Below are positions 1-9,930 of a stretch of 64,000 bases of DNA, one piece after another. The stretch comes from Phytophthora sp. 'mugwort'. Its lineage: Eukaryota; Oomycota; Peronosporomycetes; Peronosporales; Peronosporaceae. Position numbers and translations under genes: made by a program. The DNA is taken from contig JAUCEF010000005.1 of assembly GCA_033558025.1 (NCBI GenBank), forward strand, positions 7,378,001 to 7,442,000, read 5' to 3'. Under the pieces are notes generated by a model, which was not told the DNA's origin, made no database searches, and saw only the letters and a program-made list of their open reading frames with translations. Numbering within the stretch: the first letter of the stretch is position 1; each line of letters starts with the position of its first letter.

Positions 1-120
1 CGTCCGCCTGAGGTCGCACTTGTAACGTCGTGGGTCGCTCGAGCCTGGAAGCAGACACCAGATGAAGTCGTCATGAAGAGCGTGCAAGACTGCGGCTTCA
101 GCAGCAACTCAAGCAAGTGA
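1..120 (+). mobile_element. 3' end of a pogo-like (DDE_1) transposase, partial
   Basis: Frame 1 is open from the window edge to a TGA at 118-120 and encodes 39 residues. The stretch WVARAWKQTPDEVVMKS followed by CGF resembles the C-terminus of pogo/Tigger-type transposases, where a W-V-x-x-A-W motif is followed by a predicted helix and a K-x-C-G-[FI] motif. The catalytic region would lie upstream, outside the window, so activity cannot be judged. The identification rests on one short motif and could be wrong. Confidence 0.4.
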
Positions 121-340
121 CATATTGCCAAGCACGATGTGTACGGCTCGAAATTTAGAGCGGATTGGGATCTACGCGAGGGAGGCGATGATAACGATGT
201 TTCTGAAGTAGCAATGACGCGGTGATGGATACGTTCGATGAGATCGTCATTGAAGACTAGAGTAGCGCTCAAAAAGGCAAGTTGGTTGACAGTCTTAACG
301 ATGGCAATGCAAGGAAATTGGAGAGAAAACGTACCATTTT

Positions 341-455
341 TAGTGCGGGGAATTAACAGTCTCGAGAGGTCTCGAACCCGCGACAACCCTGCTCCCAATA
401 GGGCCCTCAATAAACTCAGCCGTTTTAACCGGTTGAGCTGTCAGCACTGGTGAAA
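341..455 (-). repeat. tRNA-like sequence, possible tRNA-derived SINE
   Basis: Read on the minus strand, an A-box-like stretch (AGCTCAACCGGTTAA) is followed about 50 bases later by a B-box-like GGTTCGAGACC, the spacing of an internal polymerase III promoter. The T-arm and acceptor stem do not pair well, so it is not a convincing functional tRNA. A tRNA-derived SINE or a decayed tRNA gene both fit. No poly(A) tail or target duplication was identified. Confidence 0.25.
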
Positions 456-568
456 ACTCAATTAAAACACTGTAAATTACGTGTAATCGATTATAACGCG
501 TATTTTCTATCTGACCGCGTTTTATAATATTGAACGCGGCGCATTAATCCGTATTTTACGTTAGTTTG

Positions 569-643
569 ACAGGAGGAATTCGGAACCCACTATTTTTGCA
601 GTTAAATTCGGTACCCAAATATTGGGTACCGAATTCCTCCTGT
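569..643. repeat. Inverted repeat, 20-base arms, with nested palindrome
   Basis: Arm 569-588 is the reverse complement of 624-643 with one mismatch. Inside it, 605-618 and 622-635 form a second perfect inverted repeat around a 3-base spacer. The core AATTCGGWACCC therefore occurs three times, twice forward and once reversed. The shape fits a miniature foldback transposon or the fused ends of one. No target duplication was seen. Confidence 0.6.
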
Positions 644-833
644 GAAACCACACGATTGGGTCACTCGATCAGAAATCGGACGCAGAGAAAACGGTGCCCA
701 TCTCCAAACGCTTTGATGTGATCAAACGCACGACTTACACTACTAGATGTAATCTCAGCGATTGATTGTCTCTGACTCAAGACAGCAACAAGTCTCCTTC
801 ACAACGCAATCTCCAGAGAACAAAATATCGGGA

Positions 834-1355
834 ATGGACTACGGTGACGATGTGAGGACATGCATTGTAGATCATTCATTGGGATGGGGTGGTGTCTGCT
901 AACCTAATATTCTGAGCCAGAACACCTACGTGGCCCCGCCGTTCCTCATCAACTGGAACTTTCAAGAGCTGCAAGATTTTGTGGCCCGTGCGAATGCAAC
1001 TCATCCAAGAACAGACCTGCCAAATGCTCCACGTTGGCTGAAGGTCCGAGCGCCATTTATGACGACCGCCTCCCTCACGAGAGATATTGTGGAATACTTG
1101 GAAGATAATCCTCATTTAGCAGATGCACGATTCGGATCCGTTTTGCTTGTTCCTCGCTCCATGCAACACTACAGTCGAATACTCGGGCGCCTCGGTATCA
1201 TGGAGGTTGATCCGTTCATGCAAGCTGTTATGAATGAAGCCCCTGCACACGAGCGGATTGCTGCCATCGGAATATTGCAGGAGGGTCGATGTGGCTATCA
1301 GACACGTCGTATTCTGCGTGAAAGCCCAACGCCATATCGACAGATGTTTGAATAA
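834..1355 (+). CDS. Small hypothetical protein, two exons, 150 aa
   Basis: The long open stretch 921-1355 has no upstream ATG in its frame, but a simple splice supplies one. Exon 1 (834-851) reads MDYGDD. An intron 852-920 starts GTGAGG, has a TGCTAACC branch-like sequence and ends CCAG, and exon 2 continues in phase 0. The product is soluble, has no signal peptide or membrane segment, and contains charged helical stretches such as RDIVEYLEDNPHLADA. I do not recognise a family. It lies in transposon-littered DNA, so it may belong to an element rather than be a host gene. The splice model is inferred. Confidence 0.45.
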
Positions 1356-2185
1356 GGAGAATGTCGTCAGATGTTCGTGGGGATCAGTGGAAGCTAACTG
1401 TCCAAGGGAGGAAGATGGCACGTGTTAATATAGTTTGTTGGTACTGTCAGAGGATTTTTATTTAATTTATCCGCTCTATGATGTTCAGTGTTGAAACAAC
1501 CTTCAGCGGACATTGCTTGCCAGTAGTATTTGTACTTGCAGTTGTCAACAGAGCACAATCATGTCACTCGATATCGTTCTGCTCTCGGCGCTAAAGCCTA
1601 GAATGCAACGCCCTCACCCTTCTAATAGTAAAAATAAGTAAAACTGAAAAAAAAAACCAAGACTGCGTCGCGTCACTTCGGGGGTGGCATGGGATCCCCT
1701 TGATAAATATTGGATGGCGGGCACTTCCGGGCAAATCCAAAAGTTCTGCAGCAAAAATGGGTATTGAATACGAGGCTGCAAAGCTTTTACATCACAATGA
1801 AATGAAGCAGATTTCGTGAATGCACATAATGGAGCACGATGTCAGCCGCGACTCATTGTTGATGTGGGCTATCAGATATATTGGAACTGAGTCATGCAGG
1901 CGGCACCAAGCCAGCGTGGTCTTTGTTGTCATTGACGTCGATAAATTAAGCGTCACTCGCCGCGCTGCTCGGATGGCTCAGCCAATTTTCGCTAAGTTTT
2001 GAAAGTGTGTCTCTGCAGCATTTCCTCCCATTAACAGGACGACGGACACAAACTTTCCCTATTGCGTAACAACATAACAGAAAGTTTGGGGATCACAACT
2101 TTAATCTTCTTCTTTTTACTTAAGGTGCCTTTGCTTGACCCCATTTTTCTGCCGACCTTGTTGAGTAACTCCATTTATTTGGTAA
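1356..2185. other. Gene-free stretch, nothing recognised
   Basis: It holds short A/T runs (around 1630-1655 and 2100-2120) and only ORFs under 65 codons. It contains the 3' flank of the small gene and of the WW/ankyrin gene. No RNA gene or repeat was recognised. Confidence 0.5.
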
Positions 2186-5100
2186 TCATAGACTACACAC
2201 ACGAAAGAAGACGCCGCGTTTGGTTAAAAGATCGATAGTAACCCCCACCGCATTAAACTTACACTGTAGTTCCTCCACGAGTGACGGCAACGTCGCTACG
2301 TCAACAGCAAGTCGTCCTTTGCCATTGCGAAGGCTGAAAATCTCTTCCAATGTCGGATCCGTTTCTTCTCCTAAACCATTCGCAGCCATCAACAAGATGC
2401 GAACAACACGAGTCCAGCCACCACGACAAGCAACGTGCAATGGGGAGTCACCACTGACATCCACTGCATTCAACTGAGCACCAGAACGAAGCAGCACCTC
2501 GACGACTGAGACGTGACCTGCGCGACAAGCTTCATGCAATGGGGTCCTGTGACTCGCACTAGAATCGACCAAGTTGACGTCAGCACCTTCCTCAATGAGC
2601 AATCGAACGTGCTCTTCCCAGCCATTCCAAGCTGCTTGATGGAGTAACGTGTTACCACCGGCAGCTCCTCGCCACGTGTTTAAAACGTACTGACGTCGGG
2701 ATTCATCACTTGAGGCGATAATTGAAGATGGAGCGTAACGTGCTTTGATTGTGCTCCAGTATTTGCTCGTCGAGTCATTCTGTTTACCAAATTCCCATTC
2801 ATCAACCACCCGCTGCCAGGATCGAACTGTATTAATCATATTCTCCAGACAACAGCGAAGTTTGACTGCATATTTCGCTTGCAACGGGCGTTGACGATCA
2901 GTGAGAGGATGCAACTCAGAGAGTAATCCGAGCTCGACTGCTTCCAGCTGCGAGTCGACTGCCCAACTAGCTCGATGCAAACGTTCAATGCGTTCGTGGA
3001 GATCTCGAGCTCGTTCTGCACACATTTTGGTGGGAAATTGAGCAGAATCCAGTGCCTGTGTTAATGCATCTCGGAACCGACGAACATTCTGCTCTGTTGG
3101 CCGACCTTGGGTCTTCAAATGTTCCCATACTAATCGATCTGCGTCGTTACTGGCTGACGCGTGACGAGTACGCGCTACATCTCGCTCACGTTGAGCCTGG
3201 ATCCTCACGCGCTTCTCTACTTCGATATCATGCTGACGTTGGTTATCCCGAGCCCGCTTTTCATCCTGAAGGCGATGTTTCTCGACTTCAAACGCCTTCC
3301 TGCTTTTCATGTAAATACGTTGGTACTCCAGGGTTTGAGCTTGTTGAGTAAGTTCTTCCTCTTTCCTTCGAGACTCCAGTAGCTGCTCATGCTCCACTGC
3401 CTCCTGTTGGGATATACGTCGAGCATGAGACGGTGATCCAAACTTGACTTTCTTTCTAGTAATTGATACTTGCTTGCCGATTGTTGTTATACCTCCAGAG
3501 TGGGCAAGACGAGAGGATATAAAGCTGTGTCGCTGGGGAAAATACTTCGTAACATCCAGTACTGAAGGCACTCGTGTAGATATCGATGAGTGATCTCGCT
3601 GAGGGAACAACTTGTGCGTGAGAGTGTTGTCTGATGGGTTTCCATCGGATAGCACTATTGAATGAGCACTTGGTAGTGTTTGAACTATGTTCAAGGGGTC
3701 ACATCTAGAGCTTGTGGCTGGAGGCTGCTGGTCAACAATGGATGAAGACACCGTACACTGGTCATCGTTATCGTGCTCGTCTTTGAATGGTGTAAGCGGA
3801 AGAGTAACACTCAGGGATGGTTCCTCATGCAGAGCTTCTTGAGCAGGAAGCCTGGGTAGAACATTTGCGTCCTCCTTGTCACTTTCTCGTACCATTGCGG
3901 AAGAAGTAGTACATGTACCAATAGTGGCGGCAATAGTTTTTTCTGGGTGGAGGATCTCTGAAAGAATTTCAGCAGCAGCAAGGGGGCTGGAATTCTGGCG
4001 CTCTTCACGCTTGTGCTTCACTTGCTGCCGCGCAACAAAACACCGTACCATGCATTGGAGAGTCATTGCAGCATTCTGAGCTTTTTGACCGAGAACTGCG
4101 GCTGTGGCTGCTTCAGTATCAATAATTAAGTCAGCTTCCGCGATAGCATCAACCAAGCCTTGAAAATTAACACCGGCATCTTCCGTTTCTTCGAGATCAC
4201 TATCAGCTGCATTATCCAAGGCTTCGGCATACGCTACGACCTTGTCTGCTTCTCCACCAGCTTCGGCTTCGCTCGTGGCTACCACATCAGTGATAATTTC
4301 CGCGTCAATGACAACACCAGCACCACTCCCAGCTACCTCCTCTTCTTCGTCACTGGTAGCTTCAGTAATTAGAGAAAACTGATCTTGGTTAACTTGTTCG
4401 TATAATGCCGGAGGTTCGTCCACAGTCTCCTTTGCAACGTCATTTTGGGGGCCATTTTCAACTACATTCGCCGAGATCTCCACTCCGGTAATAGACGAAA
4501 CTTCTGCTTTAGGCAGAATAGGATTAAGCCTCGACGATGTCACAGTTTCCGACGGAGTTTGAGGCCGACCAACTGATCCACCTGACGATGGACGAGATGT
4601 TCCAGTGCAGGAGCGAGTGGAATCCAGCCCACTGCGCGGACAAGCCGAGCTTGGACGACTCCGAGCTGAGGTGCCATCGCCCGTTGAACGCCCTGTACGT
4701 GGTGCAAGCTGCTGTTGAGTAGATGTCTGGACGAGTACCAGTCTACTAGACCCCACATGCGTGTTAGAGACGGTTGCAATGGCTTGTCGAACTTTCTCTT
4801 CAAACTCAGGAGTGATCACTTGCGTTATACCTTCATCCGTGGGGTCATTGCCCATCATCGACTCAACAGATCTACTAGCACTACCTAAAGTTGCAGGAAG
4901 CACCGCGTGTTCAGCCTCAGTACCCGCGTCGGGTGTTTCATCAATATCTCCAAGATGCTGCTCTTCTTGGCGGTGATGGAAACGAAGGAACTCCTCCGGT
5001 GGATCCCACAGACACTCGCCGGTAATGTGGTTGTAATAATAGGGAACTCGGTCCTCCTCGTGCATGATCATTATCCACGGACATGCTTCCGCATCTATCG

Positions 5101-5605
5101 TAGTTTTTTCCTCGATTATGGAGACGACTTCATCCGACGGAAGCGTTGGTGCCTGGCTTCCCTCTTGATTAATACCAGTATATTTGCCTTCTGGTGACTC
5201 GCCCATTTCTTTTTCATCCTCATCTTCCCCGCTAAGCACTCGATTCAGTTCATCCATTTGCTCAGCAGTCGACGGTCTTTTTCCTCGCCTTCCCGTTATC
5301 ACATTGGTGTCGGAAGAGGTAGGTACATCTTCTTGATGCTCAGCTGCAGACGGTGGTGCTATCCACCGTGTTTCCATGGTTTCCGCGTTCAAGTAGTAGA
5401 CTTGGCCATCGTCATCAAGAGCTTGTGTCCATGGAGGATTTATTTCACTATCGGAGAGATCCTCTGCAACGAGATGCAGTGGGGGGTCCCACGACGTCTC
5501 TCCTGTGATCGCGTTCCAGTAGTAAACTTGGCCGCTCGCTTCATCTTGACGTACGTCCCAGCTACCCTCCACGGTATCTGGATCGTGTTTCTGCTCTCCG
5601 TTCAT
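2186..5605 (-). CDS. WW-domain / IQ motif / ankyrin-repeat protein, 1139 aa
   Basis: Single long open frame. Three WW domains occupy about residues 13-41, 57-85 and 174-203; each keeps the first Trp, an aromatic YY or YYY strand and the closing W-x-x-P-P. WW domains bind proline-rich ligands. A low-complexity acidic middle follows, then an IQ-like motif near residue 511 (TLQCMVRCFVARQQ) that could bind calmodulin or a myosin-type light chain. A charged helix at about 715-830 is a likely coiled coil. At least three ankyrin repeats lie at about 980-1085 (TLLHQAAWNG, TPLHEACRAG, SPLHVACRGG). No signal peptide or membrane segment. It is probably a cytoplasmic scaffold. The domain order is clear, but the cellular role and orthology are unknown. 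ATG 5603-5605 is the first in frame. Confidence 0.9.
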   Translation of the reverse strand: MNGEQKHDPDTVEGSWDVRQDEASGQVYYWNAITGETSWDPPLHLVAEDLSDSEINPPWTQALDDDGQVYYLNAETMETRWIAPPSAAEHQEDVPTSSDTNVITGRRGKRPSTAEQMDELNRVLSGEDEDEKEMGESPEGKYTGINQEGSQAPTLPSDEVVSIIEEKTTIDAEACPWIMIMHEEDRVPYYYNHITGECLWDPPEEFLRFHHRQEEQHLGDIDETPDAGTEAEHAVLPATLGSASRSVESMMGNDPTDEGITQVITPEFEEKVRQAIATVSNTHVGSSRLVLVQTSTQQQLAPRTGRSTGDGTSARSRPSSACPRSGLDSTRSCTGTSRPSSGGSVGRPQTPSETVTSSRLNPILPKAEVSSITGVEISANVVENGPQNDVAKETVDEPPALYEQVNQDQFSLITEATSDEEEEVAGSGAGVVIDAEIITDVVATSEAEAGGEADKVVAYAEALDNAADSDLEETEDAGVNFQGLVDAIAEADLIIDTEAATAAVLGQKAQNAAMTLQCMVRCFVARQQVKHKREERQNSSPLAAAEILSEILHPEKTIAATIGTCTTSSAMVRESDKEDANVLPRLPAQEALHEEPSLSVTLPLTPFKDEHDNDDQCTVSSSIVDQQPPATSSRCDPLNIVQTLPSAHSIVLSDGNPSDNTLTHKLFPQRDHSSISTRVPSVLDVTKYFPQRHSFISSRLAHSGGITTIGKQVSITRKKVKFGSPSHARRISQQEAVEHEQLLESRRKEEELTQQAQTLEYQRIYMKSRKAFEVEKHRLQDEKRARDNQRQHDIEVEKRVRIQAQRERDVARTRHASASNDADRLVWEHLKTQGRPTEQNVRRFRDALTQALDSAQFPTKMCAERARDLHERIERLHRASWAVDSQLEAVELGLLSELHPLTDRQRPLQAKYAVKLRCCLENMINTVRSWQRVVDEWEFGKQNDSTSKYWSTIKARYAPSSIIASSDESRRQYVLNTWRGAAGGNTLLHQAAWNGWEEHVRLLIEEGADVNLVDSSASHRTPLHEACRAGHVSVVEVLLRSGAQLNAVDVSGDSPLHVACRGGWTRVVRILLMAANGLGEETDPTLEEIFSLRNGKGRLAVDVATLPSLVEELQCKFNAVGVTIDLLTKRGVFFRVCSL

Positions 5606-6423
5606 CGTCCTCCTCCTTCAACAGACACGTCAACCTGCAGTGTTTAGATCTAATCGTGGTTTGGTGTCTCTCAACACCTCGCTCAATGTTGTAACACACA
5701 AATATTTGCACATTATTTCTATAATATATCGTATAAACGACGCAGTATTTAGCAGTTTCCCTTAAAATCATTTTTCAATCGCGAACCGGTGATACCATAA
5801 AAAAACTGCTGCCCACAGAGAAATTATTGTGATGAGATAGAAGCAGTGCTGTGGGTTCCTGGCGCCAAGTGGTAGAAATTTTCAGGATGGATTGTGCCAT
5901 TTTCTTCTACATGTACTTAATTAAGTAAATACCACGAGATCCCCCCGCAGATCTTCAATTGTAAGAGCGTGGTCAACCATCAGCTGACCCATCATGGTCT
6001 TGCACTGCCGGTAATATCCTGACAGGATCGTTGAGAAGAACGTCTCTAGGGGACGTTCATTTTTTTTTTTTTCAACGATCCCGTCAGAATATTACCAGAG
6101 AAAGGTTGGATTCCTGTTGTTGTCCGTCAGCGATATGAGAACAATACAGTCGGGTAAGCACCTCATCAAAATGAGCAACGCGTAACGGTAACTCGCCATC
6201 GACATCAACCCGAGCACACAATTGAAGTTCGGTATCCTGCGATCCGCGCTGGAACTGGCCAATGAACGAGGCTCGTCAAGCCCATTCGAAGCCATTTTAA
6301 AGGCACGAGCTCCAGCAGAGCCACAAAGGAGGTTTCAAAGGAACACAATACGTGATTTTGAAAACGGCTAAAGGTTGGGACTACTGCGGCGGCTTGAGCC
6401 GTCAATCCGTCTCCATTGGCTGC
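5606..6423. other. Intergenic gap containing a foldback element
   Basis: The 818-base gap separates the WW/ankyrin gene (5' end) from the 3' end of the prefoldin gene. Its only clear structure is the inverted repeat at 6010-6096, listed separately. The ORFs here are short and resemble nothing known to me. Confidence 0.5.
6010..6096. repeat. 87-base foldback element, 25-base terminal inverted repeats
   Basis: Arm 6010-6034 (GGTAATATCCTGAC...) is the reverse complement of 6072-6096 at 23 of 25 positions. Between the arms a 7-base inner stem (GAACGTC at 6038-6044 with GACGTTC at 6052-6058) precedes a run of 12 T. This is the form of a very small MITE. The internal stem makes nearly the whole unit self-complementary. 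Confidence 0.65.
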
Positions 6424-7253
6424 TCACTTGGCCTCGAGCTCAGCGATCAGCTTGTCATCTTTCTCCTGGCGGCGGCGACGCACGTCGTGGTTAAATATGC
6501 GCGCAATGTTCACCTCAGTTGTGATGATCTGGTCGCGCAGGAACGACAGATCCTCCTCAATCTGGGCCTAAACAGCCACCCCCACAAACCGACAACATAT
6601 TGCGTCAAAAGCTGCACTTTCAAAGCCCACAAAGCCTGCAGCTCGTTCTCACCAGCTTTTCCGTCGCCGTCGCCACGTTCAGCTCCAACAACTCCTGGGC
6701 TTCCTCGTACGGGTATTCGACCATGACCTGCGCGCCCAGCCAGATGCAGACCTTGCCCACACTGCAGTCCACCGAGGCCTTGGCGTACACGTTGTCGGCC
6801 AGGTTAAACTGCGTCTGAAGCGTTTCGCCTTCGTCTCGCTTGGCGACCAGGTGCCGGACCATGTCCAGATCCTTCTGCGTGTCCGGGATCTTGCGCTTGA
6901 ACGTCTCGCGGTTCTTCTGCAGACTCGTCTCCATGAACTTGTACTTGCTGTACATCTGCTGCAGGGCGCCCACGAGCGGCTCAATGTTTTTAACACCGCA
7001 GGCGTCCATGAAGGTGTCCACAGCGTCCTAGTTTCTCAACAATAATTGTTGAAAAGGAGTTGCGCGTCGAAAATGCATTAGGGGTTGACGGATTGAAAGT
7101 GTGTGCCTTGTTAGGGTTGAATGGCGCGGAACGTACAACAAACACGGCGGACGGGATGCCGCGCGGGTTGCGCTCGCCCATGATGGCGGCGTTCAGACGC
7201 GCGAGCGCCTCCGGGCTCTCGAGGCCCGTGGACGTGGGGACGGAGCTGGCCAT
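6424..7253 (-). CDS. PFDN3: Prefoldin subunit 3 (VBP1-like), three exons, 211 aa
   Basis: Prefoldin is the cytosolic hexamer that hands unfolded actin and tubulin to the TRiC/CCT chaperonin; subunit 3 is an alpha-type subunit. Exons are 7137-7253, 6653-7027 and 6424-6567, all in phase 0, with introns GTACGT..CTAG and GTGAGA..TTAG. The spliced protein starts MASSVPTSTGLESPEALARL and contains GIPSAVFV followed by VDTFMDACG, the family hallmark near the N-terminus. A first coiled-coil arm (QQMYSKYKFMETSLQKN..), a beta-hairpin region (NVYAKASV, VCIWLGAQVMVEYPYEEA) and a second arm (EEDLSFLRDQIITTEVNIAR) follow. The length fits the family. It ends TGA at 6424-6426. Confidence 0.92.
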
Positions 7254-8351
7254 GATTCAGAAACGACAATGGCTGGCAGCGTCGGGATGTTTTGATTATT
7301 ACATAGTGTCAGCGACACTAAATTGGGTTATAAACACTATCCTGTGTATTGTACACTTTAAGTTTTGAACTCTTCCAATTGCGTTTACGATGCAGGTGGC
7401 TTCAGTCAAGTGGCACTTGTTGTGTGTCGAAAATACTTGAAGTACTGGAAAAAAGGTTCACTGACTCAATCCCAGTCGTTAGCACCGAGGTCTTCGCGAC
7501 TAAGTTGTACTGTATCGGTTTGATTAAGGACAGCGCTGTTCAGTGGACTCGTAGCGTTCTCGGTGAGCAGATCAGCGATAATCAGCATCGGCCACCGCGC
7601 TGTTTGGCTACGCCATGAAAGGGATCATCTGCTCCGGCGGAGGCCCGTTCTCGACTCTCAACCCGTGCCATGAGTCGCAGGGTGATAGAGGCGACCATGA
7701 TGTGAAAATGAGACGGACGCCTCCCTCTGCTTGACCTCCGCCGTCATCTCAGATTGAAATGCGCAGTGCCGATCTAACAGTCTGTACATGACGCGCCTTC
7801 GCGCGTCATGTACAGACTGTTAATCTCATCAGAGCCGGAAGCGCAAGTACAACCACACCGATTCGGTAACTGAGAGTGGCAAAGGTCCCGAGTATACTGG
7901 TCTTCTTTTCGCTAGGCAGTCAGTCCATCATAGACTTCATGGTCCGACCGATAACTTGACCGATGACACAACGACGACAGGACGATCGTCAGAATCAAAA
8001 TTCGCTGATTGGTGGACGCCCTTTCGTTAGCCAATCCGAGTGCCAGCGATCAGCCACCTTTGCAAAACACGATGCGCATTCGTCTCCCCACCTATCATTT
8101 GACTCTCCTTTTATACCGGGGCCCGCGCTGCCACTGTACAATGGGGCGCGACTTCTATCGGCACGGCGGCCTCCACATGGTGCACGGTTCGCACGCCTGT
8201 AGCCCAATCAGCAGCGCGCTTTGCGATCAACAACGCCGCATGCCTGCGCTCACTTTGCTTTTCTTCCCTCTGGCGGAAAAAGCAGCTTATCATCGCGCCT
8301 CTTACGAGGTCGCCGATATTCTCCTAGAGTTGCGTCTGTGGCTGTACCGCA
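7254..8351. other. Gene-free stretch between prefoldin and the first TLP gene
   Basis: Beyond the hairpin at 7775-7822 I see no supported gene. The frame 7349-7618 (89 codons) vaguely resembles a retroelement gag fragment but has no diagnostic motif. The last 150 bases should contain the promoter of TLP1; no clear oomycete initiator was found. Confidence 0.4.
7775..7822. repeat. Perfect 22-base-arm hairpin with CTTC loop
   Basis: Positions 7775-7796 (TAACAGTCTGTACATGACGC + GC) are the exact reverse complement of 7801-7822, separated only by CTTC. Such a perfect long stem in an intergenic gap points to a recent origin, either a foldback element or a snap-back duplication. There is no T-run immediately after it to suggest a polymerase III terminator. 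Confidence 0.7.
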
Positions 8352-9643
8352 ATGTTTCGCTGCGCTCTGGCCGCGGCTGGCCTCTCGGTCTACTTAGCCG
8401 TAGCGCAGGCGTCGGTCTCCGTGACCATCTCTAACAGCTGTTCCGAGTCCGTCGCGCTGTACGACAACAAAGCCACCACGACACTCGCATCCGGCAGCTC
8501 CACCACGCGCACGTTGGCTAACAGCTATGTGGGCATGTTCCGCAACGGCGTCTCCGACGAAGCTACTCGTAAGGAGTCATCCTCTACTAGTTGAAGTGCC
8601 ATCCGGATGAGCTCCTCAGCCGTTACGGATTCCGCCGGATATTGTTGCTGACTCTTGTCTGACTTGTTGCCTTTTTGTTTATTGCTGCAGTGGCTGAGAT
8701 CTCCGTGGACTCTGATGGCATGCCTTGGTACGACATCAGTATCATCCCGCCTGACCCGGGCAGCTGTACGAGCCTGAGCGCCTGCCAGTCACAGACAGGC
8801 AAGACGGGCTTTAATACGGCCATGCAGATCACCCCGCTGGATAACGTCGGTGACGATACGTGCAAGGTGCTGACGTGTGAGGCCGACGGATGCTCGGACG
8901 CCTATCAGTACCCGAGCGACGATACGAAGACGCACACATGTCAGAAAGGCACAAGCTTCGAGGTAACCTTCTGTCCCGGCGGCAGCGGAACTAGCACTAG
9001 TAGCACCACGAGTCCCAGCACCTCGGGCTCGCCGACGCTCGCGACAGCTACTCCCACGCCGACTACGGCGACCCCGACGCCCACCACTGCTACGCCGACG
9101 GTCACCCCGACATCGACGCCGACGCCAACTCCGACCACGACGTCGACTCCGACGCCAACGGAAGCGCCGGTCTCGAGCTCAGCTTCGGCCTCAGGAAGCA
9201 CTAGAAATCAGGTTCAGACTGAGAACTATGCTAGCAATTTCACGTTGAGCAGCATGAGCAACAGTGCCAGCGCCGGCTCTGCCGATAACGCTGGTGTTCA
9301 GACTGCTGGTGACGCTAAGCTTGCCAAGACCGCCACAACCTCGACGGATTCCACCACTGTGCAGACGACTGGTACAGCAACGACCACAAACTCAAGTGGT
9401 TCGGATGAAGCTGTGGAGGTAACGACCAAGTCGTCGGACGATAGCACCTCGTCGCTGACCTACATTTTCGTTATCGGTGGTTGTGTGGCTGGCATCGCTT
9501 CTGGTGGCTTCATCTACGCTGTGCAGAAGAAGAAGAAGGCTCTAGATATGGAAACTAAGAGCCCCATGGACGATGCCGACCGCTCGTGCCGCGACGTGTC
9601 TGTGTTGGTGTCTACCCCGAACTCCCTCAGCGCCCGTTTGTAA
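8352..9643 (+). CDS. TLP1: membrane-anchored small thaumatin-like protein, 389 aa
   Basis: Exons 8352-8568 and 8691-9643; the phase-1 intron (GTAAGG..GCAG) splits an ACT C|TG GCT junction. A signal peptide (about residues 1-21, ending AQA) precedes a thaumatin-like domain. Its landmarks are a strand with SNSCSESVALYDN, then WYDISIIPPD, GFNTAMQITP, and GCSDAYQYPSDDTKTHTC closing with TFCPGG, which parallels the DAYSYPxDDxxxTFxC..FCP end of plant thaumatins. About eight Cys are visible in the domain, as in small TLPs with reduced disulphide sets. A Thr/Pro/Ser stalk of about 150 residues, likely O-glycosylated, leads to one membrane helix (YIFVIGGCVAGIASGGFIYAV) and a KKKK-starting cytoplasmic tail. 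Predicted type I surface protein. The ligand is unknown; thaumatin folds in other organisms bind beta-glucans. It lacks the second intron seen in three paralogues. Confidence 0.8.
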
Positions 9644-9930
9644 TCAAGACACTAGAGCCATAACCCTCTTTCCTCTTAAGCGTTCAACTCGCTACATTCA
9701 CAGCATGGACCTCTCTTTGCCTCATCTTTCGGTTGTGCTCGCAGTGTGCTTGCTTTTACACGTTATAACACACCTAGTTGTTGCAGTAAACAATGACCTG
9801 GCTGGCTTAGTAATTGTTGTCTGAAATAACTCTCATCTTGATCTTACAATTAAATACTGAAGTTGTTTGTTTGACCTGCGAAACGCTTCAGTTTCAGCTT
9901 CTCGATTTGTATCAAAAGGAGGAAGAAGGC

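Noticed and set aside
7349..7618. Frame of 89 codons as a gag fragment
   Set aside because: A vague resemblance only; no zinc knuckle or protease motif.
9040..9170. Periodic repeat resembling an array of spacers
   Set aside because: It encodes the Thr/Pro stalk of TLP1; the period is a codon pattern, not repeat plus spacer, so not CRISPR.
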